A stretch of 10,401 nucleotides of DNA from Gammaproteobacteria bacterium (GTDB lineage Bacteria > Pseudomonadota > Gammaproteobacteria > Nitrosococcales > Methylophagaceae): contig QNEY01000037.1 of assembly GCA_003645385.1 (NCBI GenBank), positions 1 to 10,401 of the forward strand. Direction: 5' to 3'. The translations under genes and the position numbers were made by a program. The notes under the pieces were generated by a model, which saw nothing but the letters and a program-made list of their open reading frames with translations, had not been told where the DNA came from and ran no database searches. This document shows positions 1-6,928 of this stretch, one piece after another (the first letter of the stretch is position 1; each line of letters begins with the position of its first letter).

Positions 1-1
1 A

Positions 2-697
2 CGTTTGACTAATGTTCAGGGAGAGCAGTCTCTTTGGGAGTCAAGCTTTAAACATATTCAACAACAGGGTGTGCCAAACTATTTTGCAGAGCAACGTTTT
101 GGTCATCAAGGCAATAATTTGAATCGAGTGGATTATTGGTTTTCTACTGGTAAAGCACCACGTAAACGAAATCAAAAAAGTATCTATTTATCAGCAGCCC
201 GTTCATGGCTTTTTAATCTTGTGTTGGCAGAACGTGTCCAGCTTAAAAATTGGAACCAGCCATTGGCAGGTGATGTGATGCTGTTAGCAGGTACAAAGTC
301 TAGTTCTTTTGTCGTTGATAATGTTGATGATGTGTTACAAACACGATTAAACACTATGGATATTCATCCAACAGGGCCATTATGGGGTCGTGGCTCACAA
401 CTGGTTCACTCGGACAGCTTAACGATAGAACAACGGGTATTAACTGATTGGCAAGACTGGCAACAGGGGCTAGAAAAGGCAGGTCTTAATCAGGAAAGGC
501 GATCATTACGGCTGTTTCCAGATGACTTTAATTGGCAATATTTGGATAATAGCCAAATTGAGCTAGAATTCTTTTTACCGGCAGGATGCTATGCGACTGC
601 AGTGATGAGAGAGTTGGCAATAATTACTGATGTGAACAAGCGGAACTATCATGATGTACAAGTTATCTCACAAGATAACACTAATAATTCTGAGTAA
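2..697 (+). CDS. truD: tRNA pseudouridine synthase D, C-terminal part (5' end outside window)
   Basis: TruD converts U13 of some tRNAs (tRNA-Glu in E. coli) to pseudouridine in the cytoplasm. The reading frame is open to the left edge, so the apparent TTG start at 5 is an artefact; about 230 of roughly 350 residues are present. The visible part begins just before the family signature GVPNYFAEQRFG (near residue 23 of the fragment), which opens the TRUD insertion domain. It also has HPTGPLWGRG and the C-terminal LRLFPDDFNWQYL and FFLPAGCYATAVMREL blocks typical of TruD. The catalytic Asp motif should lie upstream of the window and cannot be checked. The gene ends with TAA and is followed within 16 nt by the DUF1223 gene, probably in one operon. 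Identification is by family signatures and is firm. Confidence 0.93.
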   Translation, partial: RLTNVQGEQSLWESSFKHIQQQGVPNYFAEQRFGHQGNNLNRVDYWFSTGKAPRKRNQKSIYLSAARSWLFNLVLAERVQLKNWNQPLAGDVMLLAGTKSSSFVVDNVDDVLQTRLNTMDIHPTGPLWGRGSQLVHSDSLTIEQRVLTDWQDWQQGLEKAGLNQERRSLRLFPDDFNWQYLDNSQIELEFFLPAGCYATAVMRELAIITDVNKRNYHDVQVISQDNTNNSE

Positions 698-712
698 AGG
701 CGGTTGATTATA

Positions 713-1486
713 ATGAAAATGTTGATAATAATATCGCTGCTGTTGCCGACACTTTTATTTGCACAGACATGGCAAACTGAGAGTGGGCAGCATCAGTTGG
801 CAGTACTTGAATTGTTTACCTCTGAAGGCTGTGGTTTATGTCCTGCAGCTGAGCGTTGGGTTCATAACTTGCCAAAGCAAGGGATAACAGATGAACAGTT
901 AATAGTCTTAGGTTTCCACATTGACTATTTGAATGATAAAAAAGGCTGGGTTGATCGTTTTGCTAGTCCAGACTTTTCAGATCGACAACGTCAACAAGCT
1001 CAGATCAACCTATACAAAACGGTTTATACGCCAGAATTTGTAGTCAGTGGTGAAGTGATTCATAACTGGAAGAAACATGTAAAAGAGGTTGTTCATGCAG
1101 TTAATGGCTTTGAACCTGAAGCAAAAATTGGATTAACAGTTCAGGAAAAAAATAAAGAATGGATTATAGATAGTCACATCACTGTTCAAGGTAAAGAAAA
1201 TCGTCAATATTCAAAGTTATACCTAGCTGTAACTGAAAATGACATAATCAGTAAAGTCAGTGGTGGCGATAATGCTGGTGCAACCTTTAATCATCAAAAT
1301 TTAGTCAGGAAATGGTTGGGACCATTTTCCCTTCATGAAAATGGTGAAACAGATTTGTCGACTACAATTCAAGTGGATGATGAATGGGATAAAAACAAGA
1401 TCAAAATTGTTGCTTTGGTACAAAATCTAAATGATGGTTTTGTATTGCAAGGTGTAGCTTTAAATGTAGGTGATGAAAAGAACTAG
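713..1486 (+). CDS. Secreted DUF1223 thioredoxin-like protein
   Basis: The 257-residue product starts with a short positive end and hydrophobic stretch followed by LLFA-Q, a probable signal peptide cleaved near residue 17. The mature protein opens with the DUF1223 hallmark ELFTSEGCGLCPAAERW, with a CxxC pair at C40/C43. It continues with GFHIDYLNDKKGW and the DRQRQQAQ / VYTPEFVVSG blocks of this family, which has a thioredoxin-like fold and is of unknown function. A periplasmic redox role is inference only. I chose ATG 713 over the in-frame TTG 704 because it leaves a normal signal peptide and sits 12 nt after AAAGG (696-700). The FHVDYWDYxGW block usual in the family is altered here (DYLNDKKGW), so this is a divergent member. 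Its stop codon abuts the cysG start, suggesting translational coupling. Confidence 0.85.
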   Translation: MKMLIIISLLLPTLLFAQTWQTESGQHQLAVLELFTSEGCGLCPAAERWVHNLPKQGITDEQLIVLGFHIDYLNDKKGWVDRFASPDFSDRQRQQAQINLYKTVYTPEFVVSGEVIHNWKKHVKEVVHAVNGFEPEAKIGLTVQEKNKEWIIDSHITVQGKENRQYSKLYLAVTENDIISKVSGGDNAGATFNHQNLVRKWLGPFSLHENGETDLSTTIQVDDEWDKNKIKIVALVQNLNDGFVLQGVALNVGDEKN

Positions 1487-1735
1487 ATGGATTATTTACC
1501 GATATTTGTCGATCTGAAAGATCGATCATGTCTTGTTGTGGGTGGTGGCGATATAGCTGCCCGAAAAGCAGGATTACTAAGAAGAGCTCAAGCGACCGTC
1601 ACATTAGTTTCACCGGATGTTTCAGCAACCACACAAGCCTTAATTGATAGCGGTGAAGTGAAGTGGCTGAATACTGTGTTTTCATCAGAGTTGTTAGAGG
1701 GCAATACATTAGTTATTGCAGCAACTGATAATTAA
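1487..1735 (+). CDS. CysG N-terminal fragment (precorrin-2 dehydrogenase NAD-binding half)
   Basis: This is the product expected if the TAA is obeyed: 82 residues holding only the first part of the Rossmann domain, with the NAD-binding loop VVGGGDIAARKAG at residues 17-29. The stop falls after IAATDN, before catalytic Asp104 and the dimerisation region, so the fragment should have no dehydrogenase or ferrochelatase activity. It starts at ATG 1487 directly after the DUF1223 stop; AAAAG at 1476-1480 is the nearest ribosome-binding candidate. It is a piece of cysG, not a separate gene. Confidence 0.6.
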   Translation: MDYLPIFVDLKDRSCLVVGGGDIAARKAGLLRRAQATVTLVSPDVSATTQALIDSGEVKWLNTVFSSELLEGNTLVIAATDN

Positions 1736-1852
1736 GATGTCAATCGTGATGTTTACCATCAGGCGAAAGCCAACAATATTCTGATAAATGTTGCAGATTG
1801 CCCTGAACTGTGTGATTTTATTTTACCGTCTATTTTAGATCGTTCGCCGATT

Positions 1853-2866
1853 GTGGTTGCGGTATCAAGTGGTGGTAAGTCGCCTATTCTAGCCAGACAA
1901 CTGCGAGCACGTTTAGAGACTTTAATTCCAGCCTCATATGGCCGTCTGGCCGAAATGGTGGGCCAATATCGTGATGTTGTAAAAGGTAAATTACCTAAAC
2001 TGTCCATGCGACGTCGATTTTGGGAATCTATATTACAAGGTGATGTTGCTGATCATGTGTTATCCGGCAGGGATGATTTGGGTCAGCAAGCATTGCAAGC
2101 TGCTTTAGATGCAGTGCACGTGGATGAACTACAAACAGGCGAAGTCTATTTAGTTGGGGCAGGACCTGGTGACCCCGAATTGCTAACGTTTAAAGCACTG
2201 CGTTTAATGCAACAAGCAGATATTGTGTTTTATGATCGATTGGTTAGTAAAGAAGTATTGGCTTTAGTTCGCCGAGAGGCTGAACAGGTTTATGTTGGTA
2301 AACAACGTGCCTGGCATAAAGTACGGCAGGAGGAAATCAATCAGCTGTTATTAACTCAAGCACAACAAGGAAAACGGGTACTAAGATTGAAGGGTGGTGA
2401 TCCATTTATCTTTGGTCGAGGTGGAGAAGAAATAGAAACCTTGGCTGCAGAAAATATTCCCTTTCAAGTGGTACCAGGTGTAACAGCAGCTTCTGGTTGT
2501 GCCAGTTATGCAGGGATACCCCTTACCCATCGTGATTATTCACAAAGTTGTACCTTTGTAACCGGCCAGTTGAAACAAGGTGAGTTAGATCTGAATTGGT
2601 CTGCACTTGTACAACCAAGACAAACAATCGTGGTTTATATGGGCTTGGCTGGTTTACCAGTTTTGAGCCAACAACTCCAACAGCATGGTTTAGCAGCTGA
2701 AACACCTGCTGCATTGATTCAACAAGGCACAACAGAACATCAGAAAGTATGGGTTAGTACTATTGCAGATTTACCAGCTTTGGCAGAAAGAGAGCAACCG
2801 GTAGCCCCTACTTTAGTCATCATCGGTCAGGTGGTGAGACTGCACAATACATTATCTTGGTTTTAG
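1853..2866 (+). CDS. CysG C-terminal fragment with intact uroporphyrinogen-III C-methyltransferase domain
   Basis: The frame after the TAA is open to 2866. The first conventional start in it is GTG 1853, with no convincing Shine-Dalgarno sequence; in-frame ATG 1955 or 2006 are alternatives. The region carries the end of the dehydrogenase dimerisation domain, then a complete SUMT domain: GEVYLVGAGPGDPELL (from about 2138), VFYDRLVS, GGDPFIFGRGGEE, VVPGVTAASGCASYAGIPLTHR split over two blocks, and VYMGLAGL. If translated from an internal start, it could still make precorrin-2 from uroporphyrinogen III, which would rescue only that step. Whether any translation starts here is unknown; normally this would be the C-terminal half of the full CysG. 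Confidence 0.5.
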   Translation: MVAVSSGGKSPILARQLRARLETLIPASYGRLAEMVGQYRDVVKGKLPKLSMRRRFWESILQGDVADHVLSGRDDLGQQALQAALDAVHVDELQTGEVYLVGAGPGDPELLTFKALRLMQQADIVFYDRLVSKEVLALVRREAEQVYVGKQRAWHKVRQEEINQLLLTQAQQGKRVLRLKGGDPFIFGRGGEEIETLAAENIPFQVVPGVTAASGCASYAGIPLTHRDYSQSCTFVTGQLKQGELDLNWSALVQPRQTIVVYMGLAGLPVLSQQLQQHGLAAETPAALIQQGTTEHQKVWVSTIADLPALAEREQPVAPTLVIIGQVVRLHNTLSWF

Positions 2867-2910
2867 TGGTTACATAAAACCATTTTATTTGGCTGATAAT
2901 AACCACTTTT
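2865..2910 (+). terminator. Weak hairpin after cysG
   Basis: AGTGGTTA (2865-2872) pairs with TAACCACT (2900-2907), and a nested ATAAAA/TTTTAT pair (2874-2879 with 2883-2888) can form inside. A short TTTTA run overlaps the 3' arm. The stem is short and AT-rich with a long loop, so it is at best a weak terminator separating cysG from the TonB receptor unit. Confidence 0.3.
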
Positions 2911-2966
2911 ATGGTTCCAAGGTGCCTCACAGCTTATAACTAATTGAATGAACTGCATATGTGCTT

Positions 2967-2994
2967 TTGGCATTAAACCTGCATTAACTATATC
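2967..2994 (+). promoter_or_regulatory. Possible sigma-70 promoter for the TonB-dependent receptor gene
   Basis: TTGGCA (2967-2972) and TATATC (2989-2994) are spaced 16 bp apart and would put transcription start near 3001, giving a leader of about 27 nt before ATG 3028. The -10 match is only moderate. No clear Fur-box palindrome was recognised in 2867-3027; the GATAATAA at 2895-2902 is only a fragment of one. Confidence 0.3.
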
Positions 2995-3027
2995 TTTACC
3001 ACACTAAATGAAAGAGAAATATACGAA

Positions 3028-5325
3028 ATGGACCTGCAATACAAACGTAAAACTTTGACCCTAATGCTGGCAACAACTTTTGTTTCCAGTGCTGCTTTCG
3101 CAGCTGACGATAGCGTTGAATTAACTGATATTGAAGTTATAGGCACAACACCACTTCATGGTGTTGGCTTACCAAAAGATATGATTCCCACAAATGTTCA
3201 GACGGCAACATCTGAAGATATTGCAAAAACACAAAGCCTTGATTTAAGTGAGTTTATGACTCGAACTTTAGGTAGTGTCAACATCAATTCAGCACAAAAC
3301 AATCCCTATCAGCCTGATGTGACATATCGGGGGTTTAGTGCTTCACCATTACTTGGGTTGCCTCAGGGTATGTCTGTCTATATGGATGGCGTACGTTTAA
3401 ATGCTCCATTTGGTGATAATGTACATTGGGACACCATCCCCCAATCAGCTATTGCAAGTATTAATTTAATGCCAGGATCAAACCCACTATTTGGTCTAAA
3501 TACTCTGGGTGGTGCATTATCAATTCAAAGTAAAAATGGTTTTACTCATGAAGAGGATTCAATCCAAGGGTATGCAGGTTCATTTAATAGACACGCAGTC
3601 GAAATTGAGAGTGGTGGTAACGATGGAGAATTTGGTTATTTTGTAACAGGTAATTGGTTTGAAGAAGATGGTTGGCGTGATCACTCTGATTCAGAAGTAA
3701 AACAATTGTTTGCTAACACTAGCTGGCGTAGTGAAACAACTACTTTGGATCTAAGCTTAACAGCGACCGATAATGACCTTAATGGTAATGGTCCAGCACC
3801 TGTTGAGCTGATTGATATTGACCGGGAAGCTGTTTTTACTTGGCCTGATAATACCCAAAATGAAATGCAGTTGGTCAACTTGCAAGGTTCACATTGGATC
3901 AATGACTTGATGTTAGCAAGTGGTAATATCTATTACCGCCATAATGAAACAAAAAGCTTTAATGGCGATGGCACTGAATACGAAGAAGGTACAGGAGCTG
4001 ATGCAGGATTCTTGGTAGATGAAGATGGTAATCGTGTCCAAGATGAAAATGGTAATGATATTGCTGATCAGTTTAATGGTGAGGATTTAGACGCGATCAA
4101 TAATCGTGGTGATATAACAGAAGACAGTGGTGGTTTAGGCTTACAATTAACTTTCTTAAATGATTTGTTGGGTTATGAGAATCAACTGGTTACGGGGTTA
4201 AGCTATGATCAAGGACGTTCTGCTTATGATTCATCAGTTGAGGTTTCATCATTAAATGCAGACCGTGGGACTACAGAAACAGGTGTATTTGTAGGTGATG
4301 AGTTTGTTGATGTAAAAGCTGATAATCGTACCTATAGTTTATTCTTTACCGATACTATGTCAGTAACAGATTCATTGGCACTTACTTTAAGTGGTCGATA
4401 TAACAATACTGAGATAAAACTCAAAGATAAACTTGATTCGGCATCAACAATTAATGAGACTAATGAATTTCATCGATTTAACCCTGCTGCAGGCCTGACA
4501 TTTATTGTTAATGAAGCAATGTCAACATATCTAAATTATAGTGAATCATCACGGGCTCCCACACCTTCTGAGTTAGGTTGTTCAGATCCCAATGATCCAT
4601 GTAAATTACCAAATGCTTTCTTAGCAGATCCTCCTTTGGAACAGGTTGTTGCCAAGAGTTGGGAAGGTGGGTTTCGTGGTACAGTCATGAATAACGTTTC
4701 ATGGAATGCGGGCTTGTTTTCAACCACAAATCATGATGATATTATGTTCATCAGTACTAGCGGTACAACAGGCAATACTGGGTTTTTCGATAATATTGGT
4801 AAAACACGTCGCCAAGGTGCAGAACTTGGTATTTCAGGACAACAGAATCGTCTTTCGTGGGCTGTTAACTATTCATATGTAGAAGCAGAGTTTCGATCTC
4901 CTCTGACAATGAGCAGTCCTAACAATCCATATGCTGATGGTAATGGTGATATTCATGTTGAATCAGGTGATTCACTTCCTGGTATTCCTGAACACAGTTT
5001 AAAACTTGCTACTGATTATGACTTTACAACTAAGTTTTCGGCTGGTTTTGATGCCATTGCAAATTCTGAACAATATTATCGAGGTGATGAATCTAATGAT
5101 CTAGACCAGATTAGTGGCTACATGGTATTTAATTTACATGCTGATTACCAAATGACACCTAAGATTAATTTCTTTGCTAAAGTAGATAATGTATTTGATA
5201 AAGAATACTCAAACTATGGTCTATTGGGTGAGCCGGATGAGATTTTCCCAGGCTTTAGTGACCCAAGATTTGAAGGTGCGGGCTCACCACGTGCTGGTTG
5301 GATTGGTATCAAAGTATCAATGTAG
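3028..5325 (+). CDS. TonB-dependent outer-membrane receptor
   Basis: The 765-residue protein has a signal peptide ending near AAFA (residues 22-25), a TonB-box-like segment TDIEVIGTT (33-41), and a plug domain with VTYRGFSASPLLG, VYMDGVRLNAPFGD and GLNTLGGALSI. A long beta-barrel region follows, with the LNYSESSRAPTPSELG block and C-terminal NVFDKEYSNYG. Such receptors import metal chelates or other scarce nutrients, powered by TonB-ExbBD; the ligand cannot be read from sequence. A Cys pair (C518, C525) in ELGCSDPNDPCKLPNAF probably closes an extracellular loop. Residues 331-347 hold two adjacent acidic octads, DEDGNRVQ and DENGNDIA. The chain ends KVSM, not in the usual aromatic residue, yet the stop fits the family length. 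The start is ATG 3028 with a weak AAGAGA upstream. A double-PepSY gene follows 114 nt downstream. Confidence 0.92.
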   Translation: MDLQYKRKTLTLMLATTFVSSAAFAADDSVELTDIEVIGTTPLHGVGLPKDMIPTNVQTATSEDIAKTQSLDLSEFMTRTLGSVNINSAQNNPYQPDVTYRGFSASPLLGLPQGMSVYMDGVRLNAPFGDNVHWDTIPQSAIASINLMPGSNPLFGLNTLGGALSIQSKNGFTHEEDSIQGYAGSFNRHAVEIESGGNDGEFGYFVTGNWFEEDGWRDHSDSEVKQLFANTSWRSETTTLDLSLTATDNDLNGNGPAPVELIDIDREAVFTWPDNTQNEMQLVNLQGSHWINDLMLASGNIYYRHNETKSFNGDGTEYEEGTGADAGFLVDEDGNRVQDENGNDIADQFNGEDLDAINNRGDITEDSGGLGLQLTFLNDLLGYENQLVTGLSYDQGRSAYDSSVEVSSLNADRGTTETGVFVGDEFVDVKADNRTYSLFFTDTMSVTDSLALTLSGRYNNTEIKLKDKLDSASTINETNEFHRFNPAAGLTFIVNEAMSTYLNYSESSRAPTPSELGCSDPNDPCKLPNAFLADPPLEQVVAKSWEGGFRGTVMNNVSWNAGLFSTTNHDDIMFISTSGTTGNTGFFDNIGKTRRQGAELGISGQQNRLSWAVNYSYVEAEFRSPLTMSSPNNPYADGNGDIHVESGDSLPGIPEHSLKLATDYDFTTKFSAGFDAIANSEQYYRGDESNDLDQISGYMVFNLHADYQMTPKINFFAKVDNVFDKEYSNYGLLGEPDEIFPGFSDPRFEGAGSPRAGWIGIKVSM

Positions 5326-5344
5326 AGACATGTTTAATGTGAGT

Positions 5345-5380
5345 GGGCTGTTAAGCTAAGCTAAGCAGCCCAGTTATTTA
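5345..5380 (+). terminator. Hairpin between the receptor and PepSY genes
   Basis: GGGCTG (5345-5350) pairs with CAGCCC (5366-5371), and the stem extends through TTAAGC/GCTAAG with one mismatch and one G-T pair around a TAA loop, for about 12 pairs. The tail AGTTATTTA is T-rich but lacks a true T-run, so this may be an attenuating or mRNA-stabilising hairpin as well as a terminator. Confidence 0.5.
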
Positions 5381-5439
5381 TGACTTGATAGATACGTAAG
5401 TTGATATAAGTCGTTTTTTAATTAGGAAGAAAGGTATAA

Positions 5440-5961
5440 ATGAGTAAATCAATTATTGAAGCAGGTATCGCAGCTATAGTTTTATTATTAGTTAGTAGTT
5501 ATGTATTGGCGGATGATGACAATCCACATCAGTTTGAAAAGTGTATGGCAGCAGCATTGGATGAACGACCTGGTGAAATTGTCAAAGTAGAAATGAAAAA
5601 TGAACTGGGTGCCCATGTTTATGAGTTCGATATTCGTGGTATAGATGGTGCTGATTGGGATGTTGAATGTGGTGCTCACCGTGGACTAATTACTGAAGTA
5701 GAACGTGAAGTTGAAAATGTTAATCACCCATTATTCAAGGCAAAAATGAAAGTCAGTGAAGCTGATGCACGCAAAACTGCTTTAGCAATTTATCCTGGTG
5801 AAATTAATGAAGTTGAATATGAAATTGAGCCAAATGGGGCGGCTTCATACGAGTTTGATATAGATACTACTTTAAATCAGGAAATGAAGGTCGAAGTAGA
5901 TGCAACAACAGGTGAAATTGTTGAAGCTAATCGTGAAAACTGGCAAATAGGACTCGAATAA
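5440..5961 (+). CDS. Secreted acidic protein with two PepSY repeats
   Basis: The 173-residue product has a signal peptide (hydrophobic residues 8-20, likely cleavage after VLA at 24) and an acidic mature chain in which I count about 36 Asp/Glu against about 14 Lys/Arg. Two PepSY-like repeats are visible: residues 43-92 (RPGEIVKVE, YEFDI, GLITEVERE) and 118-166 (YPGEINEVE, YEFDI, VEVDATTGEIVEANRE). Two cysteines, C35 and C77, could form a disulfide in the periplasm. A strong Shine-Dalgarno sequence, AGGAAGAAAGG (5424-5434), precedes ATG 5440. PepSY proteins are inhibitors, chaperones or ligand binders. A two-PepSY periplasmic protein, lanpepsy, has been reported to bind lanthanides in Methylobacillus flagellatus; similarity in layout here is suggestive only. 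Its place after a TonB receptor suggests a periplasmic metal or ligand-binding partner. Confidence 0.85.
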   Translation: MSKSIIEAGIAAIVLLLVSSYVLADDDNPHQFEKCMAAALDERPGEIVKVEMKNELGAHVYEFDIRGIDGADWDVECGAHRGLITEVEREVENVNHPLFKAKMKVSEADARKTALAIYPGEINEVEYEIEPNGAASYEFDIDTTLNQEMKVEVDATTGEIVEANRENWQIGLE

Positions 5962-6003
5962 ACAGTTTTTAGGCTAAGTCTTTAGATATTAAGCCTTATT
6001 CTC

Positions 6004-6039
6004 AACCGTGATGTTAGCAATAACATCACGGTTTTTTTT
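6004..6039 (+). terminator. Strong rho-independent terminator of the PepSY gene
   Basis: AACCGTGATGTTA (6004-6016) pairs perfectly with TAACATCACGGTT (6021-6033) around a GCAA tetraloop, and a run of eight T follows G6031 (6032-6039). It terminates + strand transcription after the PepSY gene. It overlaps the nadC stop codon (6038-6040) on the other strand; read from that side the hairpin has no T-run, so it should act mainly in one direction. Confidence 0.92.
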
Positions 6040-6880
6040 AACTAAAACGCATTGAGAGATCAATGGCGCGTATATCCTTGGTCAATGCACCAATTGAAAT
6101 GCGATCAATTCCTGTTTTAGCAATAGGCCGAATACTCTCAATAGTAATTCCACCTGATGCCTCAAGTTTAGCTTGGCCTTTATTAATTTTGACAGCTTGT
6201 TTTAGTGTCGGAATATCAAAATTGTCCAAAAGAATAATATCGGCCTGGGCCGATAATGCCTGTTCAAGTTCATTTAAAGTCTCAACTTCAACCTCAATCG
6301 CTATATTTGGATGGAGTTGCTGTGCCTTGTTAACAGCAGCATCAATGGAGCCGGTAGCAGAAATATGATTTTCTTTGATTAATATGCCATCAAAAAGTCC
6401 TACTCGATGGTTATAACCACCACCACAACGAACTGCATATTTTTGTGCCAATCGAAAACCGGGAATTGTTTTACGCGTATCTAATATCTGTACGGGTAAG
6501 TCACGGATTTGGTCAGTATATAGCTGAACCAGTGTCGCTGTTGCTGACAAGGTTTGAATATAGTTCATTGCTGTACGCTCACCGGTAAGTAAAGTGCGTG
6601 CACTACCGGTTAAGGTGCAAATAATACTTTCTGCTGATAAGCGATCACCATCAGTAAAATTCCAATCAATAGTGATCGAGGGATCAAGTTGTAAAAAAAC
6701 TTCATTGAACCAGTCCTTGCCACATAATGTTGCAGGTTCTCTGGTAATCAGTGTTGCTGTTGCCTGTGAATTGATAGGAATCAATTCAGCAGTCAAATCT
6801 TGTTGACCGATATCCTCTTGAAGTGCTAACTTTACCTGAGATGTGATTAATTGTGCCGGCACGGTATTTTTTATAGTCAT
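6038..6880 (-). CDS. nadC: Nicotinate-nucleotide pyrophosphorylase (quinolinate phosphoribosyltransferase)
   Basis: NadC joins quinolinate to PRPP, releasing CO2 and pyrophosphate, to form nicotinate mononucleotide in de novo NAD synthesis. From ATG 6880 the protein has 280 residues, the usual length. It shows ALQEDIGQQDLT (19-30), GERTAMN (100-106), DTRKTIPGFR (134-143), the KYAVRCGGGYNHR substrate-binding block (147-159), IEVEVET (195-201), ILLDNF (216-221) and LEASGGI (239-245). All phosphate- and quinolinate-binding blocks I would expect are intact. A TTG at 6940 would add 20 residues, but it overlaps the divergent gene and lacks family support; GAG at about 5 nt before ATG 6880 is a weak ribosome site. 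In E. coli nadC lies next to ampD in divergent orientation; here four genes separate them. Confidence 0.95.
   Translation of the reverse strand: MTIKNTVPAQLITSQVKLALQEDIGQQDLTAELIPINSQATATLITREPATLCGKDWFNEVFLQLDPSITIDWNFTDGDRLSAESIICTLTGSARTLLTGERTAMNYIQTLSATATLVQLYTDQIRDLPVQILDTRKTIPGFRLAQKYAVRCGGGYNHRVGLFDGILIKENHISATGSIDAAVNKAQQLHPNIAIEVEVETLNELEQALSAQADIILLDNFDIPTLKQAVKINKGQAKLEASGGITIESIRPIAKTGIDRISIGALTKDIRAIDLSMRFS
6849..6877 (+). promoter_or_regulatory. Possible promoter for the DUF1538 operon inside the nadC 5' end
   Basis: The gap between nadC (start 6880) and the + strand operon (start 6929) is only 48 bp. TATAGT at 6872-6877 matches the sigma-70 -10 consensus at five of six bases, but the -35 (AATTGT, 6849-6854, 17 bp spacing) is poor. 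A perfect 10-bp palindrome GTGCCGGCAC (6853-6862) lies in the spacer and could be an operator, though it also encodes nadC codons. Confidence 0.25.
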
Positions 6881-6928
6881 TATTTCTCGTAGCGCGTTTC
6901 GAAATTCATTAAGGAAACAGGTTAACTT

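Larger units (their letters stand above)
1487..2866 (+). pseudogene. cysG: Siroheme synthase CysG, interrupted by an in-frame TAA at codon 83
   Basis: The span encodes 459 codons, matching trifunctional CysG (about 457 residues), which makes siroheme from uroporphyrinogen III through SAM-dependent methylation, NAD-dependent dehydrogenation and iron insertion. The TAA at 1733-1735 breaks the frame, but the next codons resume the CysG sequence in the same frame (DVNRDVYHQAK). Counting the stop as one residue, the expected positions are met: Asp104 (NVADCP) and Ser128 (AVSSGGKSP) agree with the Salmonella enzyme numbering. In the methyltransferase domain Asp250 and Lys272 correspond to the E. 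coli Asp248/Lys270 pair. No other stop, indel or decayed motif is visible. One substitution from CAA, GAA or AAA would explain the stop. It may be a recent null mutation, a base-call error or a read-through site; the sequence alone cannot decide. Confidence 0.85.

Noticed and set aside
1733..1735. Alternative genetic code or programmed recoding of TAA in cysG
   Set aside because: truD, the PepSY gene, both DUF1538 genes and the PII-like gene all use TAA as a normal stop at family-typical ends, and no recoding signal was recognised; simple mutation or base-call error is more likely.
1759..2007. Open frames on the opposite strand of cysG, the receptor, nadC and the cassette
   Set aside because: They lie fully antisense or out of frame to genes with clear family motifs and show no recognisable protein features.
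1487..2866. Frameshift in cysG
   Set aside because: The distance between the two open stretches is a multiple of three and the sequence between them translates to CysG in the same frame.
2867..3027. Fur box upstream of the TonB receptor
   Set aside because: GATAATAA at 2895-2902 is only part of a Fur-like pattern and overlaps the post-cysG hairpin; no second half was found.
5353..5365. AAGCTAAGCTAAG as a tandem repeat array
   Set aside because: It is only two to three short units and is explained by the stem-loop at 5345-5371.
5382..5419. Regulatory hairpin or promoter before the PepSY gene (GACTT...AAGTC, repeated TTGATA)
   Set aside because: The stem is only 5 bp with a 21-nt loop, and the TTGATA/TATAAG spacing of 14 bp is too short for a normal promoter.
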